From an uncultured Paraprevotella sp. (GTDB taxonomy: Bacteria; Bacteroidota; Bacteroidia; Bacteroidales; Bacteroidaceae): 14,482 nt of DNA. The DNA is taken from the NCBI GenBank assembly GCA_900770805.1, contig CAAGLP010000146.1, positions 1 through 14,482 on the forward strand, written 5' to 3'. A program made the translations under genes and the position numbers. Positions 8,278 through 13,277 of this stretch are shown here, piece by piece. How positions within the stretch are numbered: the first letter of the stretch is position 1; every line of letters starts with the position of its first letter. The notes beneath the pieces are model-generated. The model was not told the DNA's origin, ran no database searches, and worked only from the letters and a program-made list of their open reading frames with translations.

Positions 8278-8308
8278 CAAAGATAAGAATATATTGTGTA
8301 TTATCAAA
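8278..8308 (-). promoter_or_regulatory. Distal promoter (P2) of the GT/GT4/VanZ operon
   Basis: On the minus strand TTTG (8308-8305) and TATCTTTG (8285-8278) are separated by 19 bp. The nine bases TCAAAGATA are repeated directly at P1 (8204-8212) and here (8277-8285). The promoter overlaps the plus-strand promoter at 8294-8325, and its -33 element includes the first bases of the A10 tract. It would give a leader of about 90 nt. Confidence 0.55.
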
Positions 8309-8325
8309 AAAAAAACGTAACTTTG
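8294..8325 (+). promoter_or_regulatory. Promoter of the GT2/cytidylyltransferase operon
   Basis: TTG (8294-8296) and TAACTTTG (8318-8325) are separated by 21 bp, at the upper end of the usual spacing. Ten of the spacer bases are an A10 homopolymer (8306-8315). The ATG of the downstream glycosyltransferase is about 55 bp beyond the -7 box. Confidence 0.6.
8306..8315 (+). repeat. A10 homopolymer in the promoter spacer
   Basis: Ten consecutive A residues lie between the -33 and -7 elements of the plus-strand promoter. Gain or loss of a base would change that promoter's spacing. It would leave the spacing of overlapping minus promoter P2 unchanged, because P2's -33 is anchored on the C at 8305. 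Confidence 0.9.
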
Positions 8326-8379
8326 TCCGACACCAAAAGAGAATTGGCAAGTATACATCTAAGAACAGAGTGTTAAACC

Positions 8380-9249
8380 ATGTTTGATATCAGACTATTC
8401 ATCGAGAAGTTGAAGCTCTCCTTCCAAAAGCGTACGCGAGCAGTACAGACAAAGAAGAGCTATGCCACCTGGTTGGCAAAGGGCTATGTGAAGGAACCAT
8501 TGGTAAGTATTGTGCTGCAATCGCATAACAAGAGTTTGCAGATAAAACACATCCTGCCCAAACTTAGAGCTTGGGGGGGGGAGACGTTGGAGATAATAAT
8601 CATAGATGACGGTTCTGATATCAGTCATACTCAGGCCTTGGCTGAGGCTCTGACAGGTGCAAACGAGTTCCTCGTGCGTGCCAATGATCTTTATGAGAAT
8701 GTTACCTATGACAAGACCATACGTTTTGCCAACGGAAAATATATTGCTCTGTTGCAGGATGACGATGATTTTGAAGATACATCGTGGATTGACAAAGCTG
8801 TGAGACTTTTTGATGAACACCCACAGTTGGTTATTTTGGGCGGTAAGGATGGGCTGGATATAGCTGTTGATCACGACAAACAGATTGCTCATGGTGGCAA
8901 GAAGGCCGACGGTGACAAGGAATTCCAGTTTGTGGTAAGTGTGAATCGTGCTCCTATGTGGCTTAATAAGGAGTTGTTCTGCCGTCATCTTCGTCATATC
9001 GATTTTAGTTTCGCACCCTTCCAGTTTGATGATTACGAACTGTGTGCCCGTGCATGGTTGAAGGATTTGCAGGTTGGATGGTATGATGCTCGGTTCAAGT
9101 CGCTCAGCGTGGGAGGTATGCGCCTATGGAATGGCTCGTTTACTCAGGAGCAGACACAACGAAATGGCAAAAGGCTTTATGCCATGTATGCCGACAAGAT
9201 AAATGAGATACATGACAAGGTGGAAGCGTGTAATGCGTTGTTGAAGTAA
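8380..9249 (+). CDS. Family 2 glycosyltransferase with an in-frame G9 tract
   Basis: This 289-residue predicted cytoplasmic GT-A glycosyltransferase begins its catalytic domain at PLVSIVLQSHN (40-50). The nucleotide-binding strand is EIIIIDDGSD (71-80) and the DxD-type metal site is in LLQDDDDFED (124-133). FDDYELCARAWLK probably contains the catalytic-base region, and VGGMRLWN lies near the end of the domain. A basic N-terminus of about 35 residues precedes the domain, with no signal peptide. Codons 65-67 (TGG GGG GGG) and the first base of codon 68 form a run of nine G residues. The gene is in frame as given. Losing one G would give a stop after about 71 codons and gaining one G a stop after about 76, both at or before the catalytic motifs. 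The cytidylyltransferase gene follows after 50 bp, so the two are probably co-transcribed. The acceptor and donor are unknown. Confidence 0.9.
   Translation: MFDIRLFIEKLKLSFQKRTRAVQTKKSYATWLAKGYVKEPLVSIVLQSHNKSLQIKHILPKLRAWGGETLEIIIIDDGSDISHTQALAEALTGANEFLVRANDLYENVTYDKTIRFANGKYIALLQDDDDFEDTSWIDKAVRLFDEHPQLVILGGKDGLDIAVDHDKQIAHGGKKADGDKEFQFVVSVNRAPMWLNKELFCRHLRHIDFSFAPFQFDDYELCARAWLKDLQVGWYDARFKSLSVGGMRLWNGSFTQEQTQRNGKRLYAMYADKINEIHDKVEACNALLK
8573..8581 (+). repeat. G9 homopolymer inside the glycosyltransferase gene
   Basis: Nine consecutive G residues start at the second base of codon 65. With eight G the reading frame meets TAA at 8594-8596; with ten G it meets TGA at 8607-8609. This is a candidate slipped-strand contingency tract. 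Confidence 0.95.
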
Positions 9250-9299
9250 GTCCTTTGTACTTGATCCGCAGAGTCTAATCCACAAAATGTTTAGAACAC

Positions 9300-9980
9300 A
9301 TGAATATTGCTATACTTTTGGCCGGAGGTAGTGGTAGCCGTTTCGGTGCTGACCGTCCCAAGCAGTTTCTTGAGGTGGATGGATGTACCGTGCTTGAACA
9401 TAGCATCCGTGCTTTTCATCGTTCAGAGCAGATAGATGAAATAGTGATCATCACACGACAGGATTTTGTAGAGGAGGTACGCCAGATGTCTGCCATTTAC
9501 CCCAAGGTGAAGCATGTGCGCCCAGGTGGCAAGGAAAGGTATCATAGCACTTTGTCGGCTTTGGAGGTGTGTACCGATGCCAATGACTTGCTGCTTGTCC
9601 ATGATGCCGTGCGTCCGCTTGTCAGTGAAGCTATAATTTCCAGATGTGTGGATGCATTGAAGATCTATGATGCCATAGGAGTAGCAGTGCCAAGTACCGA
9701 TACCATAGTTAGGGTGGATGAGAATGATTGTATAGTGGAAACGCTCCCTCGTCCAGTCTTGCGTAATATGCAGACACCCCAGGGTTTCAGGCAAGAAGTG
9801 CTGAGAAGAGCTTTTGATTTAGGACTTGCCGACCCCGCCTTCGCTCCCACCGACGATTGTGGAGTTGTACGCACCTATCTGCCCGATGTGCCAATAAAGA
9901 TAGTGGAAGGAGAGGTCACGAACATTAAGATAACCTATCCTAAGGATTTGGAAATGATAAGAACCAATGCGCAAAAATAG
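9300..9980 (+). CDS. IspD/TarI-family cytidylyltransferase
   Basis: This 226-residue enzyme is of the family that transfers CMP from CTP to a sugar-alcohol phosphate. IspD makes CDP-methylerythritol in the MEP isoprenoid pathway; TarI and relatives make CDP-ribitol for surface polymers. Visible motifs are LLAGGSGSRFG with PKQF (6-23, CTP binding), GGKERYHS (76-83), HDAVRP (101-106), TPQGF (159-163), TDD (184-186) and NIKITYPKDL (208-217). All are intact and the length is normal for either enzyme. The sequence differs somewhat from the Bacteroides-type housekeeping IspD as I recall it. Its setting directly after a glycosyltransferase and among glycan genes favours a TarI-like role, but no TarJ-type reductase is in view. 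I cannot separate the two by eye, so no symbol is given. The last codons are part of a hairpin. Confidence 0.88.
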   Translation: MNIAILLAGGSGSRFGADRPKQFLEVDGCTVLEHSIRAFHRSEQIDEIVIITRQDFVEEVRQMSAIYPKVKHVRPGGKERYHSTLSALEVCTDANDLLLVHDAVRPLVSEAIISRCVDALKIYDAIGVAVPSTDTIVRVDENDCIVETLPRPVLRNMQTPQGFRQEVLRRAFDLGLADPAFAPTDDCGVVRTYLPDVPIKIVEGEVTNIKITYPKDLEMIRTNAQK

Positions 9981-9989
9981 CATTGGTTC
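9961..9989 (+). terminator. Hairpin overlapping the cytidylyltransferase stop codon
   Basis: GAACCAATGC and GCATTGGTTC form a perfect 10-bp stem with a 9-nt loop (GCAAAAATA). The left arm encodes the last residues and the stop TAG lies at the loop/right-arm boundary. A moderately T-rich stretch, CTGTTCTTT, follows. A terminator role is plausible but the T-run is weak. Confidence 0.55.
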
Positions 9990-10043
9990 CTGTTCTTTAA
10001 AAGTCCTCGTGTTGTTTTACCTCAAACAATGTGTTCTTTCGTC

Positions 10044-10099
10044 TTAGACAACGTGTTGTTTAAGGCTGGACAACACGTTGTCTAACAAAGCTCTTTTTT
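10044..10099. terminator. Large perfect hairpin between convergent genes
   Basis: TTAGACAACGTGTTGT (10044-10059) and ACAACACGTTGTCTAA (10070-10085) are perfectly complementary over 16 bp around a 10-nt loop. A T6 run follows at 10094-10099. Lying between the convergent cytidylyltransferase and flippase genes, it could terminate transcription from both sides, or be a REP-like palindrome. A related weaker stem lies just upstream, with TTGTTT and AAACAA around TACCTC (10012-10029). Confidence 0.65.
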
Positions 10100-10136
10100 A
10101 TTGTTGTATGAGGAAAGTATTTTGTTGGCCCTGAAA

Positions 10137-11582
10137 CTATTTCTTGTGTAGGAGGTAGCCTATGGCTTCTCTCATGATTTGGGCTCGAGAGAACCACATC
10201 ACACCAGCATAGAGTATGGCTGCTATGGCAATGCGGGATAGCATCAACATCCACAGATTTTCAATAGAATTTGTTGCCCACCATGTGAGACTTAAAACGG
10301 CCAACGTGAATATTAAAAAGGGCATAATGTCAAGTGCTACCCAATGCCACCTCAGACCTATAAGTCGTTTTGCCCACCATTGCCAAATTCCAAGCCAGAG
10401 GACGTTTAGTGCAATGAAGAATATTACCATTGCCGTCATTCCGTACCCGTTGATATACAGCAGGATGAGTCCCACCCATACGGCAAGGCACTGGCCTATG
10501 GTACATGCCATGTTCACACCGCTATGCCCACGGCTGATGGTAAGGTTGCTATATAATGTCGTTATGGGTAGGAAGGCTCCATGAATGCAAAGCAAAGCAA
10601 GGATGTTGGCACTCTCTATCCATTTCTCGCCACCGGCAATGAGAATGAACTCTTTTGCTATCATGCCCAGACCCAACAGAGCAGGGAAGGAAATAAAGGC
10701 AATGAAGCGCATCATCTTGCGAAACACCTGTACATAGCGCCCCATGTCGTCGGCCACATGTGCCAGAGTGGGTTGCGCTACCGATGTAAGCATGCCGTTG
10801 ATGGTGCCAGCCGCCATGTCGTCCCACTTACGCGCCGTACCATATATGCCAGCTTGCTGGTTGCCAAAGCATTTGCCGAGCAGAACGCTGAAGGCATGAT
10901 TGTTGAGGATGTTGAATACGTTTGTAATAAGTAATTTACTGCTGAAGTTGAACATCTGCCATGCCGGACGAAGGTCTATGTTCAGGGTTGGCCGCCAACT
11001 GGAATAGTACCAGTTCATCAGTTGTACCACGAAGACAAAGGTGACACTTTGTGCCACGATGCCCCAATGGGCAAAGCCATTCCATGCCATGGTTACACCT
11101 ACAAATCCAGATACGAGCATGGCCGTGATTCCGCAGATGCTCGTTTCTCTTACCATTAGATGGCCGAACAGGTATGCTCTCTGCACAGTGCCAAGGCCAG
11201 AGAGTAGGAAACCAAGGAACAGGAAGCGTGCCAGTGGAATCAGGTCGGGGTCTCCATAGAAATCAGCGATAAGAGGAGCCAAGAACCACAATAGAATGTA
11301 CAAACTTCCGCTGACTATCATATTGAACCAGAAGACGGCATTGTATTCTCGGTTGGTGGGTTCTTTTTTGTTGCACAAAGCGGCGATGAAACCGCTTTCC
11401 TGCAAGGTACTTGCCAAAGCAGCAAATATATTCAGCATATACACCTTGCCCCAATCGGCAGGCGTAAGCAAGCGCATCAATGCCAGGCCGAACAAGGCTC
11501 CGAGCAATTGCATTATGCCATTGCTCATGCCTCCCCAAATGAGTCCGCGTGCAGTCCGTTCTTTCAGAGAATTTTCGCTCAT
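10137..11582 (-). CDS. Wzx-type polysaccharide/O-antigen flippase
   Basis: This predicted inner-membrane protein of the MOP exporter superfamily moves undecaprenyl-linked glycan units across the cytoplasmic membrane. With the start chosen here it has 481 residues, normal for the family, and about 12-14 hydrophobic segments. The N-terminus, SLKERTARGLIWGGMSN followed by a helix and then LMRLLTPADWGKVYM, is typical: a short amphipathic start, helix 1, and the R-L-P-x-D-x-G loop. The reading frame is open upstream to an ATG at 11645, but those extra 21 residues do not resemble the family and would place the promoter-like box TACCTTTG inside the gene, so I prefer the ATG at 11582. It stands alone on the minus strand, convergent with the cytidylyltransferase and divergent from the ATPase operon. 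The glycan it exports is unknown, and no polymerase gene is in view. Confidence 0.88.
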   Translation of the reverse strand: MSENSLKERTARGLIWGGMSNGIMQLLGALFGLALMRLLTPADWGKVYMLNIFAALASTLQESGFIAALCNKKEPTNREYNAVFWFNMIVSGSLYILLWFLAPLIADFYGDPDLIPLARFLFLGFLLSGLGTVQRAYLFGHLMVRETSICGITAMLVSGFVGVTMAWNGFAHWGIVAQSVTFVFVVQLMNWYYSSWRPTLNIDLRPAWQMFNFSSKLLITNVFNILNNHAFSVLLGKCFGNQQAGIYGTARKWDDMAAGTINGMLTSVAQPTLAHVADDMGRYVQVFRKMMRFIAFISFPALLGLGMIAKEFILIAGGEKWIESANILALLCIHGAFLPITTLYSNLTISRGHSGVNMACTIGQCLAVWVGLILLYINGYGMTAMVIFFIALNVLWLGIWQWWAKRLIGLRWHWVALDIMPFLIFTLAVLSLTWWATNSIENLWMLMLSRIAIAAILYAGVMWFSRAQIMREAIGYLLHKK

Positions 11583-11590
11583 AACGATAC

Positions 11591-11598
11591 CAAAGGTA
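11591..11598 (-). promoter_or_regulatory. Putative flippase promoter, -7 box
   Basis: The minus strand reads TACCTTTG, a match to TAnnTTTG. Only 8 bp separate it from the preferred ATG at 11582, so the transcript would have almost no leader. The -33 region is weak. The 13-mer TTTGCTACCTTTG here recurs on the plus strand at 11700-11712. Confidence 0.5.
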
Positions 11599-11704
11599 GC
11601 AAATATTACCGAGTTTGCCACGATTCGGACGCATAATTGTCCCAAAATGAGTACAAGAAGGTATTTTCCGTTCCTCGCGCGTGCGCTACTTCATTTCTTT
11701 TTGC

Positions 11705-11712
11705 TACCTTTG
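11705..11712 (+). promoter_or_regulatory. Putative ATPase operon promoter, -7 box
   Basis: TACCTTTG matches the -7 consensus and lies 65 bp before the atpE start. No convincing -33 TTG is seen at the expected distance. The leader contains a small stem (AAAGCC 11721-11726 with GGCTTT 11736-11741). Confidence 0.55.
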
Positions 11713-11777
11713 CGTGGTTAAAAGCCTTGTTTTTGGGCTTTCGTGGCAGAAATAAATAGTAAATAAAACCTAAAATA

Positions 11778-12365
11778 ATGGAAAAGATTCAGGAACTCAC
11801 CGAGAAAATTTATCGTGAGGGCGTAGAGAAGGGTCAGGCCGAGGCCGACCGCATTATTCAGGAAGCCAAGGAACAGGCTTCTCAAATCATAGCCGAGGCC
11901 AAGAAGAAGGCAGCCGAAATAGAGGCGGATGGCAAGAAGGCTGTGGCAGAGTTGGAGAACAACACCAAGAACGAGTTGAAGTTGTATACCGCTCAGTCAT
12001 TGAGTGCCTTGAAGAGCGAGATTACCAATGTGCTTACCGCATCTACCGTAAGTCAGGCAGTTGACAAGTTGGTTACAGACAAGGACTTCCTGTGCAAGTT
12101 TACCGTAGCTTTGGCTAGCAAGTGGGTGGAGAATGAGCCCATCGTAATTGAGTCTGCTGATGCTGATGCCTTGAAGGCGTATTTTACCAAGGAAGCAAAG
12201 GCAGTACTGGACAAGGGTGTGAGCATAGAGAAAGTGAATGGTCGCAATGCCCTTTTCACCATACAGCCTGCAGACGGAAGTTACAAGGTGAGCTTCGGCA
12301 AGGAGGAGTTTGAGGATTACTTTAAGTCGTTCCTGCGTCCACAACTTGTGCAGATGCTGTTCTAA
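11778..12365 (+). CDS. atpE: V-type ATP synthase/ATPase subunit E
   Basis: Subunit E forms the peripheral stalk that ties the catalytic A3B3 head to the membrane motor of V/A-type ATPases. The 195-residue protein has a long Ala/Glu/Lys-rich N-terminal helix (about residues 1-75, for example EAKEQASQIIAEAKKKAAEI), predicted to be coiled-coil. A globular C-terminal domain ends in a hydrophobic LRPQLVQMLF. That layout is standard for the family. It is the first gene of the operon, with a promoter-like box upstream, and the DUF2764 gene starts 9 bp after its stop. The symbol follows V-type naming and is not the F-type subunit c gene of the same name. Confidence 0.9.
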   Translation: MEKIQELTEKIYREGVEKGQAEADRIIQEAKEQASQIIAEAKKKAAEIEADGKKAVAELENNTKNELKLYTAQSLSALKSEITNVLTASTVSQAVDKLVTDKDFLCKFTVALASKWVENEPIVIESADADALKAYFTKEAKAVLDKGVSIEKVNGRNALFTIQPADGSYKVSFGKEEFEDYFKSFLRPQLVQMLF

Positions 12366-12374
12366 AATAAGAAG

Positions 12375-13226
12375 ATGGCAAGTTACTATTGTCTTATGGC
12401 CGGTTTGCCCGAGATAAACTTCTCGGACCCTAAGCCGGGATGCGACATGGAGGAATTCCTGGAGCAGCTGCACGAGTCGCTGACTTCATGGGATGCCCGT
12501 CTTATGGCCAACTACTATTTCATGATGCATGATTGCCGTAATCTGGTGACATTGCTGAAGAATCCCGAAGCAGACATCGAATATTCCGGAAACTTCAGTA
12601 AGGAACAGTACGTAGACTTGATAACAAGCGCCCAGGAACTGAACTTCAACGTGCATCGTTATCCCGTATTCATGAGCGAGTTTGCACGTGCATGGTCTTT
12701 CAACAAGGACAAGAAGGGCTACTTCCCTGAGGACGAGATTTTGTATCAGTTCTATGAGTATGCCATAAACACATGCTCCAACGAATTTGTTCGCAGTTGG
12801 TATCAGCTGAATATGGATATCAACAATATCCTCACAGCCATGCTGGCTAACAGGCAGGGTTGGAAGGCCAGCGACTACATAAAGGGAGATGGAGAGGTGC
12901 AGACCATGATACGCGAGAACAACGCTAAGAACTTCATCAGATACGTGGGCATGGACAACATCCAGGAACTGAAGAAGATTGTGGAAGAGACTGATCCCGT
13001 CAAAAAGGAGAAGATGATAGACGTCTTCAAATGGCTTTGGCTGGACGAACAGACGTTCTTCGATCCCTTCAACATAGATAGCGTCTTTGCATATATGTGT
13101 AAGCTGGAGATGCAGTACCGTTGGGCCAAACTGGACGTGGAAAAAGGTAAGGAACATTTCCGCCAGATTATAGACGACCTGCGCGGTTCCGCACAAGTTC
13201 CAGACGAGTATAAGCGTAAGGCATAA
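12375..13226 (+). CDS. DUF2764 family protein of the V-type ATPase operon
   Basis: This 283-residue soluble protein begins MASYYCLMAGLPEINFSD, the recognisable opening of the DUF2764 family. The family sits between the E and A subunit genes in V-type ATPase operons of Bacteroidetes and, as I recall, chlamydiae. The protein is Trp/Tyr-rich and appears largely helical, with WSFNKDKKGYFPEDEILYQFYEYAI (in two parts, about 98-122), WYQLNMDINNILTAMLANRQ (about 142-161) and a near-C-terminal CKLEMQYRWAKLD. No catalytic motif or membrane segment is seen. From its position and the absence of a recognised subunit C gene between E and A, I infer it may act as a subunit C/d-like central-stalk component. 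That is not shown by the sequence. It lies 9 bp after atpE and 51 bp before atpA. Confidence 0.82.
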   Translation: MASYYCLMAGLPEINFSDPKPGCDMEEFLEQLHESLTSWDARLMANYYFMMHDCRNLVTLLKNPEADIEYSGNFSKEQYVDLITSAQELNFNVHRYPVFMSEFARAWSFNKDKKGYFPEDEILYQFYEYAINTCSNEFVRSWYQLNMDINNILTAMLANRQGWKASDYIKGDGEVQTMIRENNAKNFIRYVGMDNIQELKKIVEETDPVKKEKMIDVFKWLWLDEQTFFDPFNIDSVFAYMCKLEMQYRWAKLDVEKGKEHFRQIIDDLRGSAQVPDEYKRKA

Positions 13227-13277
13227 GCCTATAACGACAATCCCCCAACTTTTTTAAGGATAATAACATAACAAGAT

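Noticed and set aside
8182..8379. Invertible promoter of the Bacteroides capsule type
   Set aside because: I looked for inverted repeats flanking the promoters. The two CAAAGATA copies are direct, not inverted, and the only palindrome is the 15-bp one at 8200-8214, so there is no invertible segment.
8190..8387. Small plus-strand open frame of 65 codons upstream of the GT2 gene
   Set aside because: It starts upstream of the plus-strand promoter, runs through both minus promoters and the A10 tract, and its translation is low-complexity and unlike any protein I know.
8395..8997. 200-residue minus-strand open frame opposite the GT2 gene
   Set aside because: The plus-strand frame carries clear GT-A motifs and has a promoter; the minus-strand translation has no recognisable features.
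12486..13196. 236-residue minus-strand open frame opposite the DUF2764 gene
   Set aside because: Antisense shadow of a recognised operon gene; no supporting motif or promoter.
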